Source: Sindora glabra (Eukaryota; Streptophyta; Magnoliopsida; Fabales; Fabaceae). Taken from it: a stretch of DNA of 64,000 bases. This document shows, in pieces, positions 36,086 to 48,001 of the stretch. The notes beneath the pieces were generated by a model. The model made no database searches. It was not told the origin of the DNA and saw only the letters and a program-made list of their open reading frames with translations. The stretch's first letter is position 1. Every line of letters begins with the position of its first letter. Location of the stretch: contig CM035233.1 in NCBI GenBank assembly GCA_020226215.1, positions 14,961,701-15,025,700 on the forward strand, in the 5' to 3' direction. The position numbers were made by a program, and so were the translations under genes.

Positions 36086-37990
36086 CTATGGTTATCTACA
36101 TTAGAAAAATATGCAGCATAAGAATCATATATTTTATTTATTTAATAAGGCCTTTTATTAAATAATACTCCTACTAGTTTTCTTAAAATAATAGCTCTCA
36201 CTATTATTTCGGAAAACCTTATTGTTAAGGTTTTCTAATGAACCAAGATCCATATTTTACCAAATCTTGAGTTAGCTTTGGCTAATCTCCCAAGATATGG
36301 CTATTTAAGTAGACAATTTCTTATCAATTGCATCTTATGCAACACTTGGATAGTTAGGTAAATAACACTTATTCAAATTCATCTCATGAATTCATAACCA
36401 ACTCTATGCCTCTAAACCCCAATCCTATTGGGATAACCTAGTTAAGTTAAACCCAATATTTAGTAATTTGGATATCACTTTTATCCTATTGCACCTTATC
36501 AAGATAGACTTTAAGCACTTTGCTTTAGCAAATCCACCTATAATCAATCAAGATCTTGACGAGTGCAATTATTAAAAAGCATCTCTTTTAACTTAATTTT
36601 TTATTTGAGGGATTTTAATATTCTTAATCTCACCATTATTGTACTTTGTTATATTTAGCATGCATCATATACTATAGGTATCTCATATATTCATCACATG
36701 CATCTTATACATAAAACATAAATTAAACATGACATGACATTAGCCTAACCTAATTAATATTCTAGAGCTCAAGAATATCAAATAAAACTAAGAAAGAAAA
36801 GCTTCTTCCTAAGAATCTACTTCTTTCTCCATGGCTTGATCTTCACTTCCATTGTTGCCTCTTCAAATGCTCCAACAAATATTATTACATAATAAATAAA
36901 GAATCCTCAAGTTACATTTTAGGGGAGTAAGATGAGAAGATAATGTACAATTAGAAGTAATAGAAAGGCACAACACATAAGCCATATTTAAAGTTACAAC
37001 AAAACTAAAGGCAATAATCATGCACCATGCATTAAGCAACAAAATAACATGATAAATGAAATATATATTCAAAATATATTTTCAATATCAAAATCTAAAT
37101 TAATTAATTCTAAATTAATTAACTAATTACTTAATGTTGCATTACGGAAAGAATTTTACAATAATCCTGCTAGCTGATTAATGGGCAGGATCAAAGGGAG
37201 CCACCCTTGCGGGGTGTGGAGGCAAAGCTCCCTAGTGAAAAATTAACTTCATCTAACATTCAAATCGCAATTATTTCTGTTAATAATTAACACACCCTTT
37301 TTTCAAACAATTTGATAATATTTGATATTCAAATCTCAGTTTTAGAATAAGATTTGTGTTAAAATCACAGTGGATAGATTTGATCATATTAAATAGATCC
37401 AACTAAGTTCAAATAGATTAAAGCATTCATACACAAGTCTAGATTTATTTTTAATCACATTACATCAATTAAACATATCTATATATGAAGATAGTTTCAG
37501 AACTAATCATATTAATTATGTGCAAAACAAATTATATACTTGAACACAAAGTATATCACATATAAAAAATTAGATTCAAGGAATTAATCTGATTAATTCT
37601 TATTTGCAACAGAATCTATGTTTAATCAGTAAATGTTATTCATATATTAAATTAGATTCACATAATTAATCCTATTAATTCCATTCAAACTAAAACCCAG
37701 AATTAATCATAAAATCAAATTCAAGTTCAAACTAAAACCTAAAATTAATTAGGAAACAGATTCGAATATGAACCAGAAACTAAAATTAAGCACAACTATA
37801 TTCAAATTTGGACTAGAATCTAGAATTCATTACATTAATTTTACTTGAACTAGAAAGCACGAAATCAAATTCATAGGATTGATCTCACTAATCCTAATTA
37901 GAATTCATCTAAGCATAATATACAAAATAATTCATCAGATTAGATTCACGTAATTAGCTAATAGAATCATAATCTAATATTTCACAAGTA
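36086..37990 (-). other. copia-2 long untranslated leader
   Basis: About 1.9 kb separates gag from the primer-binding site. No coding domain is seen. A short GC-richer patch at about 37180-37235 (GGAGCCACCCTTGCGGGGTG) stands out from its surroundings. The 69-codon minus-strand frame at 36863-37072 has no motif. Confidence 0.6.
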
Positions 37991-38002
37991 GCTTTAATAC
38001 CA
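37991..38002 (-). promoter_or_regulatory. copia-2 primer-binding site
   Basis: On the minus strand TGGTATTAAAGC follows the 5' LTR after one base. It matches the initiator-methionine tRNA primer site TGGTATCAGAGC at 10 of 12 positions, the usual primer of plant copia elements. Confidence 0.8.
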
Positions 38003-38003
38003 C

Positions 38004-39365
38004 TGTTAGGACCAACTGCTAAACAATTGTAGCAGAATTTAATCAATCCCAGCTAAGGATCCATGTTAAATGATTATATCAAGATAAGGAATTAATCATT
38101 GCCTTCTATAGATAATTCAAGGCTTGATCATTGATCACCTTTTCGACTTGCTTTTGGTTAAAAATTCTGAGGTATCCATATTAACCTGCAAATCACTAAT
38201 AAACATCTTACAACCACTGATTGAAATTCTCTTCCTTTGCCTTACAATGCTAGCTACGCCCCTTCAAGGGTTATAGTTAAGGAGAGCTGCTAAAGTTTTC
38301 TTTATTAGTGGGATTCTTAAATAATAATAATAATAATATTTTAACATCAAACACATTTATTTAAATAGGTGCACAAAAAATCCTAACTAATTGAGCTATA
38401 TTCCATGTATAATTATGGGCTTATAATTAAGTCTTATAATTATAACATGAAATTCCTATATATTAGGCTCAAACAATTTAGTCTATTAATTTCAAATCCA
38501 CTAGGCTCTAAGTGTGTAATCCTATAAGCTCTTATTACATTGACAATAATCATAAATCATAAATAATGAGCAGTATTTAGCAACATATCATTATTACCCA
38601 AGTAATAAGAAAGTCGATGATTCTATTAAACCTATACATGTAATCATCATCTATAATCTTTTGTCTTAAATATCTAGATTGAGCATAAGACATGCACCAT
38701 GTCATTTTCCTATAGCCCAATTCAAAGGTTTCTTGATTCTTAAGTAAGTTAACTAAAGCAAATGTAATTGACATCCCATGTCAATATATCTGAGCATGAC
38801 TATGCATTTTTCTCAACCTTAATTAAAGGGGCTCACAAATGTCACTTCTGTTATATAGAAGGGATAAATTCCCTCTTGATCACACAAATCCCTCTACATG
38901 ATATGTGACACATCCAATAACTACCTTTGTATTCACTCAACCATGAGTGACATAGACCAGTATCAAAATATAAGACTCATATATAAGGAACATTGGCAAT
39001 CTTAGGTTAAAGGACCATATAAATAATGATTACTAAGAATCACTCATGACACTTATATAATGATCCATGTAGTATTTTTAGGATAGGTCAGTCTAGTAAA
39101 CAAGTTCTCTAACTTATATTCATGTGTAGATTTAATATCTCATATAAGTTACCACATATGCTAGTCTTAACATATCAACATAACCTAATCTATAATGATA
39201 TATGACTAGAGATATTTAAAAATATAATTATTCTAGGGTTATTATCATAATTAAATATACTATGCATAAAATATATGTATAAATATGATAATTAGAATTG
39301 CCTTTAAAATAATATGATTCAAATTTACAATCATCCATATGATTGATAGGGCATATACACTAATA
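38004..39365 (-). repeat. copia-2 5' LTR
   Basis: This uninterrupted 1362-bp LTR runs from TGTTAGGA to ACTAATA, its terminal CA decayed to TA. It is the reference for the deletion in the other LTR. The 65-codon minus-strand frame at 38577-38774 is in the LTR and not a gene. Confidence 0.9.
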
Positions 39366-40114
39366 GACTAAACCTTAAAAACATTATGTTTATGATAAAT
39401 AATATAACAATGCCAACTAGATAATGCTAAAATCTCTTAACATAAAAAATATAATGAAAACATGATAGGAAAACATACTTGAGAATCTTAGTCATGACTA
39501 AAATGAGTATGGAACTAAGTCAAAGTATAATTGAGGATGTGGTAGAGGTTTGGGAATCGTCAATAAAATGATGATAATGAAGGTTATTGCTAGAGAAGTA
39601 GGTTTCAAAAGGCAAAAATGATACAAAATAAGGAAGAAATGAAACGCACATTGATTTTTAATTCAACAACTAACATTTAAAAGAAATAATGTTGACTTGA
39701 AGCAAAACAAATATATAAAGTTAGAACAATATTTATAAAAACACCATTGCTGCATAAATTTCAATGTTGATTAATTAAAAAACTAATGTCCTAAGTTCAC
39801 TCTGTGCCTCTATAGTAACAATCTGCATTAATATTTAACATTGGCTGGGTATAAAATTGATGTTTTAGACTTCCTAAAACCATAAACATGAAGTCATTTC
39901 TTAAATAGACATCAATTATAATTTTAATTGTCATCTTAAATTTCCTAAAAATTTCAAAAATGCTACCATGTCATTATAGGCATTCATTATTTTTACTAAT
40001 AGTTGTATTATTTGTCTCATTAATTTTAAAAATGCCACCATATTGATATAGATATCAATTTTACTTTTGACTAACATCTATTAATTGATGTAGAATCACT
40101 ATACTATAGCAATG
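39366..40114 (-). other. CACTA B 5' end region
   Basis: This continues CACTA B after copia-2 and aligns with 52170-53067 of CACTA D (GTTTGGGAATCGTC beside GTTTGGGAATTGTC). It is rich in ACATTGATTTTTAA-like subterminal repeats and ends in the degenerate terminus CTATACTATAGCAATG. Confidence 0.65.
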
Positions 40115-40920
40115 CTTTATTGAATTTTCAATTAATTCAAGGTAAAGTTTCTCTTCTTGTTTAATATTTCATCATTTCCTCTTCAATTTGAATTGATTGA
40201 AGTATTTTGGTACAAAGTTTGAACTCTAATTGGAGAAACTCTTGATTTTGGATGATTAGGGCCAAATAATATCAAATTTATCTTTTAGCTACCTCTTCTA
40301 TACTAGTGAGTGAACACTTTATATCACAACCTAATCTTAAGGGTGTGTGATAAGCATAAGGAGTTATTTCATCAACTTCCTATAGGCTTTACTAAGTGAA
40401 GATGCAGTTAAATATCATTCTAATCTGTATTGGATATGTGTATGCCTAATGATAAATTGTGGAATAAAGGAGGTAATTTATATGGTATACATGCACAAAT
40501 ACTTCTAGTTATTCCCATCATCTAGTGATACACCGTAGTGCTATAATATTTAAATAGACACATTTCTGTCCAATAGACAACAATTGTGTGCCTAATGGGA
40601 AGATTCCCTATAATAGAAGAGAAGAAATAGAAATAAGAATAAAATAAGTTATTGTATAAAACTCAATAAGTAAGCAAAATAGTGTAAATAGTCTAAAATG
40701 ATCTAAAGTTTAATAACTATTCTCCTTAATACTCCATGCAAAGAAAGCTTGGTGGGAACCTATACCTTCTAGTGGAAAAGTTTGTTTAAGAACTAATTTA
40801 CCTTTAAAGGAATAGATTCATTGAACATGGTGGAATTGCCTCATTTATCCTATAACGTTATGCGTATAAGAAACATTTAAAATATAGTTACAATATTTAT
40901 ATGTATAATCTCATTGTTTA

Positions 40921-40923
<3 letters not shown>
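40115..40923. other. unassigned DNA
   Basis: No gene or clear element boundary is visible. It may include the end of the gypsy-type LTR called to the right, whose left limit I could not find. Confidence 0.4.

Positions 40924-40984
<61 letters not shown>
40924..40984. repeat. TA microsatellite
   Basis: A pure TA dinucleotide run of about 30 repeats. Confidence 0.95.
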
Positions 40985-40991
<7 letters not shown>

Positions 40992-42717
40992 TTATTTATC
41001 ACAAATCAATGGCAACATACTTATTTAATAAGAAATTAACTTGTTCTTTAATACATGTGTGAAGGTACTACCAAACTTTTTCATCTAGACCACTTTTTAT
41101 CTATATGTGGATACTCGAATTCTAGAAAGATTGCAAATAACAAGTATAAATAAATAAATAATATAACAACAACTTCATTCATAATCTTAATGATCTGTCT
41201 ATAAATAAATAAATAAATAAATAATATTAATAAATAGCAATCATGAAAATAATCATCAATAATAATAAACAAAAAGTAAATAAACTTCCTTATGCTTTTT
41301 ATATCAACCTTATCTTGTTATAAACCTTATCCTTTCATAATCTTAACCTTGTTTCTTTGTGCCCAACCTTATCCTTTTACAAATATTTTCCTAGATTTGG
41401 TATTATTTGAAGTTATCATATTTAATTACCTCCATCTCATATCATCTCATAAACATATCCCTTTCTAGAATTCAATAGTAAAGTCATCACAATTCAAATA
41501 TAATCATTTCATAATTCCTCTTTAATAGTATCAAAAGGCTCATCCATAAAGTAAATGCAAAACTACTAACATCATACAATCTACCATGAATATTAAATAG
41601 GACATAAGGGTATAACAATTAATTATTATAGTCAATTATAAGTCACCAAAAGCAAAGTTTGGGGTGTATAATCAATTATAGTACTTGAATAGTCCTATTT
41701 AGAGGTGAATGGTTTTATAATATTTAATTATGGTGGTTGATTAGGCATAACTTCTATAGCCATAATCAATTACCATACTTAATTGTAAACATCCAAAGAT
41801 GAGGTCATTTTATGATTTTCAACTATAATAATTGAATATAGCTCATTATGAGTAATTTCCAAGGCTATGTTTGAAACCATATTAGAATATAAGTTAGGTT
41901 TCTCAACTTTTCACCAAATTTCATTAAACAAATGGTCACTTTCATTACATAAAGCAACATTTATTCTTCTAAGCTTAGAATTTCATCATAACCTAACATC
42001 TTAACATATGTTTAAACTCATCACAACAATGACTTCTTATTATCAACAAGTTTTCAAACTATAATCAATAAATTCCCTAATTTTTACTACTTACAAATTA
42101 GAACTTACAATCACACAATTTAAGATGGTCAAGTAGATTATCTACTTACTTGTATATGAAGGATATTAGGGCAAGGTAAGTTGATTGCTTTATTCGACAT
42201 TAATTTAAAATAAAAATTAGATTAAGAATCCTAAATTCTTAGTTTTTCTTTCTCAACAATAAAATTATAAAGCCATTAACTTATAAATTAAATTCAAGAA
42301 AACTTATCTTATTCAAGTAGTAATTATTGATGATTTGAAGATAGGAGTTTGATTTTGTTGGTTAAATTAGAGAAATGGAAGTAAAGTAGAAAAGGAAAGA
42401 GACGTTGATTGATTAATTAGGGAAATTGATGAGTTGGGGGGTTTTTCAATGAAAAAAAGGCTTGTTGTTAATTTTAGGATAGCTACAAGGCATTGAAAAA
42501 AAACAGCCCTTAAATCTCTTATATATACATAATTACTCAAATCTAAATTCACACTAATCTCTTATTAATATAACTCTTTCCATTTTTATTAGAAAATGAT
42601 ATTTTCTTTAATTAAATTCTTATCCTAAATGCATCCACAATGATTAAATAATTACTAATTCACAATAATAATAAAATGAAGCAAAACATATCCTAGTTTT
42701 CCAAAGAGGGTGTGACA
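40985..42717 (-). mobile_element. probable gypsy-type LTR, left end unresolved
   Basis: On the minus strand the sequence starts TGTCACACCCTC, a common opening of Tekay-like gypsy LTRs. It is followed by a TATA-like TATATATAAGAGAT about 200 bp in and then a pyrimidine-rich leader. Farther on, GGATAAGGTTGGGCACAAAG resembles GGATAAGGTTGGCTCAAAG in the solo LTR at 27293-30130, supporting a related family. Tetranucleotide AAAT repeats sit at about 41200-41225. No second LTR, internal region or target duplication was identified, so it is a solo or truncated LTR. Confidence 0.5.
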
Positions 42718-42744
42718 ATAATAAAAGATAATAAAGTATATTAT

Positions 42745-42842
42745 GATTCCTAAGGTGGTGAACCTATGAGATCAAGATGAACATTAAAACCTATTAGTAA
42801 GACCTTGAGAATTTGAGGATGAATTCTTTTGAATAGGGAAAC
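42745..42842 (+). mobile_element. 3' internal end of a gypsy element abutting an LTR
   Basis: This copy of the sequence that precedes the other LTR at 48002 includes ACATTAAAACCTATTA and GATGAATTCTTTTGAA, followed by a purine-rich GAATAGGGAAAC. It shows that the left LTR of the 42843-49569 unit is also the 3' LTR of something upstream that has been lost. Confidence 0.6.
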
Positions 42843-44365
42843 TACTATTACATCATTCTTTAGAATTTTCATTATTTTAAATATTTTTCTATTGTTGTGA
42901 GAGGAATAATTAATAAATTTTAGCATGCAAATTTTTTTAGGAAGTTCTAGGTGGAATGAATAAATTCTAGTAAACGGAACTTGAACAAGACATTAGGAAA
43001 AAAAAGATTAATTAATTGAGCATTGAATAAAACTTTTAGGTAAGTAGAAAATGGATTATTAAGTGGACTTAAAATGAGAAACTTGAAATTTTTAGTTAGG
43101 GAAGAGTGCATTAAACAAAATAAATAAAGGTTATAAATGGTTAAAGGTAAGTATGTGAGTATGGAAGAGATTTAAGGTAAAAAGATAAGAATGCCCCTGC
43201 CCCTATATAACCTAAACTTCAGCCTCATTTTCATAATTTCTCATTTCTAAACCTTAAAATCATCTTCTCTCAATCCCCTTCCTTTACAAATATTTTTCAA
43301 TCAAGCAACTTGGAAGCAAATCTTTGTCAAATTCTTCATACAATTAAGGTAAGGTCTCATTTACAACTAGATTCCTTAATATTTCTTTGAATTTAGGGAA
43401 AATTGAGTGTTTGAATCAAAAAAGGAGAGAATAAGTCCTAATATAGCAATCTTTGAAATTTTAGTTGATTAGGGCTAAGAGTGAACAAATTCAACCTTCT
43501 AAATCCTCTTTCATACTATAGAAGTAAATATTCTAGCCTTGGTTTAAATATTTGAATGGTTTTTTTAATGAGTTTTGGGTTTTATGACATATGTGATAAG
43601 TATGATGAGTAGTGGTGTGTGATTTGTTTTTATTGATGAAAAAGTTTAAATGTGGTACCTTAAAATTGTATTTGTTATTTGGTATGGATTATGGGTATAT
43701 TAAATGATTTTTAGTGGAGTTTATCGTGGATGAATAGTATTTTTATGCTAGGAATTTTGCTAAATCCTAGGCTAATAGTTGGTTATTGATCTAAAAGCTT
43801 GATAAGTTTTTCCTTCCAGTAGCTAATGATCAATCGTTGGACATTTAATTGTTAACTACTAAACATTGGGTAACAAGGTTGCTTTCAAGAGATAAAATGC
43901 TAATTGGCTTGCATTATTTTCTTATTTCCATTTATGTCACTTAAATAAATGGAAATTATAGTGAAAATTTAAGATAAATAGGATTAAAATATAAACTAAA
44001 TATAATAAAGGACATTTACATAAGTTATAAATGTAAATAAGGAAATATCTCCCACTTGGATTAAAAAAATTTTAAAAACTCTAGAGAATAAAAATCTACA
44101 CCTTAGGTTTTAGTTCAAAAGAATAAATTTTTTAAATTTTGTTATTTTTCATCTCATTAAAGAGCCACTTAAAGGCTTCTAAAAATTTATTAAAAATCAT
44201 GTTTAGATTAAGATATAGCAAAACTACTAAAATTGAGATTCTTCCTTTCCAAATTATATGTTATATAAGCCCCCATATAAAGGATCCAAACTTAGAAAAA
44301 TTTTAGAAAATCCTAGACAATGGGCTAGATAGAAACATGACATTTAATGTTATACTTATAATGTA
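42843..44365 (+). repeat. gypsy 5' LTR
   Basis: About 1.52 kb, beginning TACTATTACATC and ending near TATAATGTA. Inside, a leader with CTCAATCCCCTTCC follows CCCCTATATAACC, a possible TATA region near 43200. Confidence 0.7.
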
Positions 44366-44498
44366 AATGGTTTTAAATAATTTTTTTAGATTAATAAGTT
44401 GGTAGAAACTTTTTTTAAATATGAACAAGTGAATATTGTTATTGTTGTGGCAATAAATAAGTGTAATATGCATTAAATCATACATCCTTAATACAAAA

Positions 44499-44770
44499 TG
44501 TGGAATTGTTATACTATCAAAAGCTTGCACAATGGTATATTCACTAAAAGATAATGTAGTAGTATTAGAAGCTTACAAGAGGCCATCTTCACCAAAAGGC
44601 AATGTAATGGTGTCAAAATCCTACAAGAGCTTGTCTTTACCAAATGACAATGTAATGGCATTAGAAGCACACATAAGACTATCTTTACCAAAAGTTAATA
44701 AGATCATGTTGAAAGCTTGCATGAGACTTTCCTCACTAATTGGCTATGGTGTTAAAAGTTCACAAAGTTG
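44499..44770 (+). repeat. 48-bp minisatellite, five to six units
   Basis: Units of 48 bp share the pattern AATGTAATGG...TTAGAAGC...TCTTTACCAAAA and start near 44499 (partial), 44550, 44598, 44646, 44694 and 44742 (partial). The unit is exactly 16 codons, and the array is open in one plus-strand frame. Confidence 0.85.
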
Positions 44771-44816
44771 TCTTCACTATGTTGTTATATCTCATGATGA
44801 GATTGTGACATTATAA
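44532..44816 (+). CDS. hypothetical 94-residue protein of 16-residue repeats
   Basis: The frame starts MVYSLKDNVVVLEAYKR and consists mostly of four 16-residue repeats; recognisable unit cores are DNVVVLEAYKR, GNVMVSKSYKS, DNVMALEAHIR and NKIMLKACMR, each followed by a Leu/Pro-Ser-Leu/Ser-Pro-type link. I do not recognise the protein. It lies in the 5' part of the gypsy interior, where a leader or the start of gag would be. The array is diverged between units yet has no stop, which is mildly unexpected in this decayed element. There is no promoter evidence, and it may be an open minisatellite by chance. The frame on the other strand (44509-44691) is also open through the repeat. Confidence 0.3.
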   Translation: MVYSLKDNVVVLEAYKRPSSPKGNVMVSKSYKSLSLPNDNVMALEAHIRLSLPKVNKIMLKACMRLSSLIGYGVKSSQSCLHYVVISHDEIVTL

Positions 44817-46079
44817 ATATGATGTTTAAAAGATTTCTTGTAAAAGAATGCGTGGTTATTAATAGAAGTTATATTGTGATAAGTATAACCATATGTCTAA
44901 GTTCACAGTAGGGTAAATCTGGTCGATAAGTTTATGATTATTGATATGTTTTCTTATGTTAAAGTGTTCACTTAATAAGTTTGAGACTTATCCTTCCATG
45001 TGTTTTTATTTTATAGATACTTTGCTTGATCCTTTACCACTATCTCAGAGGTAAGCTTTTGGAAAATATTCGGATGGTTTTAGCAACATTAGATATTTCA
45101 TGGTAAATGTCTTAAGCCTTTTTCTGTATAGGATAAAAGAATTTTAAAGAATTGTGCTAGGATCTCTTAGGATAGTTAAGCTAACTTATCTTTGGAGAGA
45201 TAGAATATAAGTAAGCTTAACTACTTTTGTAACTAAAACATATTTTGTTCAATAAAAATATTTGCATTTGCTCTTATTGTATAGAAAATTTTCCTAAATC
45301 CTTATGTATACTTTAATCATGTTAGAGTGAATTGTGGAATAGGCTGGTGGAAAGATGGTATAGGATCCACTTTAGTCATAACTAACGTTAGGTTATGATA
45401 AAGCTAATATTAGAGCATGATTTAGGTTCCTAGTAGAATGAGATCCTTAGTTTAATCTTTGTGCTATCTTAATAGTTATTAACTAAAAGTGTGCTAATGG
45501 TATGTGCATATCCAAATCACATACCACTAGTACTATTTTGATGGACCTTATAATGTCATTGCATTAATGGCAGATGTGATAAATTACTTGATAGGATGTC
45601 TTAATTTTTTATTTAATTACTTAAGATTTTTGTGAACTAGAAAAATAATGAACATAAATGAGGAATCTTTTGCAAGCTTACAACCTTAAGGTAATAAATA
45701 TGTGAATAAGGAAGAAAGTGACTAGTAACTTCTTTTTTGAGCTACAAACTTTATACAACACATTTTAGATTGAGTTGATAAGGCTTTAATTAGAAGTAAA
45801 AGTATAGGCATTATAAAAATTAAGATTATCATGAAAAAGATCAAGATGATCATGATAAGGAGCATAAGATAGTGCATACCCCATTTGAAAGGGGTGACAA
45901 GTTGTAGATAATTTATAAGTTTTTAAAGTTAAAACCCTTATGATATAATGGTTTTAATTTAATCGTGGATGCATACCAATTCCTTAACTTAATATAGTGT
46001 TATAGGAAAATGTTGAGATATCTTAACTAACTATTAATAAAGCTTGTAGCCTACCAATTAAATAACATAACATACCATT

Positions 46080-46760
46080 GGTTCATGAGTACAGTAATAG
46101 GTAGAGAGTAATATTTAGCACCCATGACTTGGATAATGTTTCAAGAATATTTTATCAATTACTTCTTACCCTTAAGTATCTATTAAACTAAGGTGAGAGA
46201 ATTTGAGAACCTAAAGTAAAATGGTCTTTCCATTTTTAAGTATAATGCTTAGTTTACTAAACTAATTAAATATACAACTTATTTGATTCGTATTTAAAAG
46301 GTCAAGGTTAAGAGGTTTATGCAAGGCCTTAATAACTTTTATTTTGGGAAAGTTTACATTACTCTCACCTTTACATGTTAACAAGTTATGAACCAAGTAT
46401 GAAAGTTAGAGCTTAAAATCAAAGAAAAGGAAGGAAAGGAGGTTCATAAAAGAAGTAAAAATTGAAACTAGATTAAGGACCAAGTTAGATGTAGCCTTTA
46501 AAAGGGATGTCCTCTCTAATGACATCTAAAGGAGACAAAGCTGGTTCCACTATGGAATCGACACCAATCTATAGTGCACAAAGTGGATTCTCTATAAGGA
46601 GAAATGTAAATAGTCAAATGAATTATTCAAATATATTATCAAGAAATTAATCAAGTCATTTTAGAAAAGTATGGTTCAAGTATAGTTGCGAGGGGTATAA
46701 AGCAAGGAAATGTTTTAAGAATGATCATGGCAAAGGTGATAATTATATTATATCTCAACA
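46080..46760 (+). pseudogene. gypsy gag remnant with degenerate zinc knuckle
   Basis: Segments resembling the retrotransposon gag domain can be read across frames from about 46110 to 46450, including FMQGLNNFYFGKVYI. They are followed by a charged LELKIKEKEGKEV stretch. At about 46670-46715 the expected CX2CX4HX4C knuckle reads WFKYSCEGYKARKC, keeping only the last cysteine in register. Stops and shifts are present. It would have been the particle protein of the gypsy element. Confidence 0.5.
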
Positions 46761-48001
46761 AATGATTTGAATCCTCCACCCATAAAGCTTCCCAATGAAC
46801 AAGCAATGCCTTTAAGAAACACTAATATGATTTACTGAGATAGGGTTATGAGTGGGAACCAAATAAGAACTTATATATTGATTAGTTTAAAAGCTCATGC
46901 CTCCAATGCCATTCTCCAGGTAACCTTAAGAACTAGTGATTCCTTTAATGATTTTTTATTAATCTAGTTAATACTTATTTCTTGTTTCAAGTAAATTTGT
47001 TGATGCTCACAATGAACTCCTTATAAGCCAAAGAATACACCCTTAGTTATAATGACCTTAGTTAATAACTCTCTACTTAACAATTATAATGTAAGAATTC
47101 ACTTTTATAACCATCCTTGAGACTCAATTGTCTAATGATTTAGCCCCACATGATTTAAATGATTTGATGTGATCTTAGGGATAATGTAAACTCAAAAGAG
47201 AAGTTAATGATAGTAAACATATAAGGTGCTATGGGACTTTCTAACAAGACTTAATTAATCATTTTAACTAAATTAGATGAGTAATATTAATCAAGAAGTG
47301 GATGTAAAGGATTGAAAGTAAGCACGAGTAAAGGAAGAGTGCATTAAGTTATGAAGTAAATTTCAATAAGAGCTCTAGATTTTAATGAGATTGAATATAT
47401 AGAAAGAGTAAATAATATTAATTAATGAATAGGAGTTAATTGAAAGTGTTTGGGTAGTATGCATAGGAACTAGGCAAAATGACATGTGTGATATACTTAC
47501 ATATAAGTGTATGTAGAAACAATAAATACAATTGTTAATATATTTATTATTTTTATTATTATTACTATTCGTATTACTATCAATATCATTATCATTTATA
47601 CTAGTATGGATAATATTACTATTATTAATGTTACTTTTGTTGATATTGTTGATGTTATTATTAATATGAAAATTAATGTTGCTAAATCTAAGTTAATTAT
47701 ATTGTTGTAGAAGACGTCATTTATATAAGCAGTATTGTGATAGCATGATAAGCGAATCTCAAGATCGTCTTTATAGCAGTGTGATCAATGTAATAGGCAT
47801 AGTAATAAACAAAGCTTTTATACATCAAAGTAAAGTGTACAAATTGCATGTGAATTGGCAAAATTATATAGGCAAAGAGGTCATACTATGATGGCATCAA
47901 GAGAAAGATATAGAAAAGGAACTTATAAGATTGAAATGAACATTAAAACCTATTAATAAGATCCTAAGAATTCGAGGATGAATTCTTTTGAATGGGGGAA
48001 G
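46761..48001 (+). other. gypsy interior after gag, no pol recognised
   Basis: Weak protease-like text may be present near 46850-46960, but no aspartic active site is clear. A T/A-rich stretch of ATT and ATC triplets occupies about 47520-47690 and gives an Ile/Asn-rich frame. I see no reverse transcriptase or integrase. Confidence 0.45.

Larger units (their letters stand above)
26792..39365 (-). mobile_element. Ty1/copia LTR retrotransposon (copia-2), with nested insertions
   Basis: This is a minus-strand element with LTRs at 26792-30457 (3', enlarged by a nested gypsy LTR) and 38004-39365 (5'). The flanks are AACTA (26787-26791) and GACTA (39366-39370), a 4 of 5 target duplication. CACTA D keeps the uninterrupted target at 52161-52176, which confirms the insertion. 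The minus-strand order is gag, protease, pre-integrase, integrase, reverse transcriptase, RNase H. The primer-binding site is TGGTATTAAAGC. The open pieces are longer than in copia-1, but the protease active site and second gag cysteine are lost. The RNase H region is broken by another LTR element. Confidence 0.92.
23494..40114 (-). mobile_element. CACTA transposon B, truncated and split by copia-2
   Basis: This minus-strand relative of CACTA A comprises 23494-26791 and 39366-40114. Its outer end on the right, CTATACTATAGCAATG (40099-40114), matches the CACTA A terminus at 12 of 16 positions. The left part contains the same Ulp1 exon as A. Homology to A reaches exactly to 23494, beyond which B's own 3' terminus is missing, so A and B stand tail to tail. 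A second copy of the same element, CACTA D (49570-53067), follows B closely, which helps delimit the copia-2 insertion. Confidence 0.7.

Noticed and set aside
44509..44691. Minus-strand leucine-rich frame with a VLLMPLHCHLV-like repeat
   Set aside because: It is the complement of the 48-bp minisatellite; the plus frame is longer and fits the orientation of the element, though neither is proven.
47507..47710. Plus-strand Ile/Asn-rich frame
   Set aside because: Product of ATT/ATC triplet-rich low-complexity DNA in the gypsy interior.
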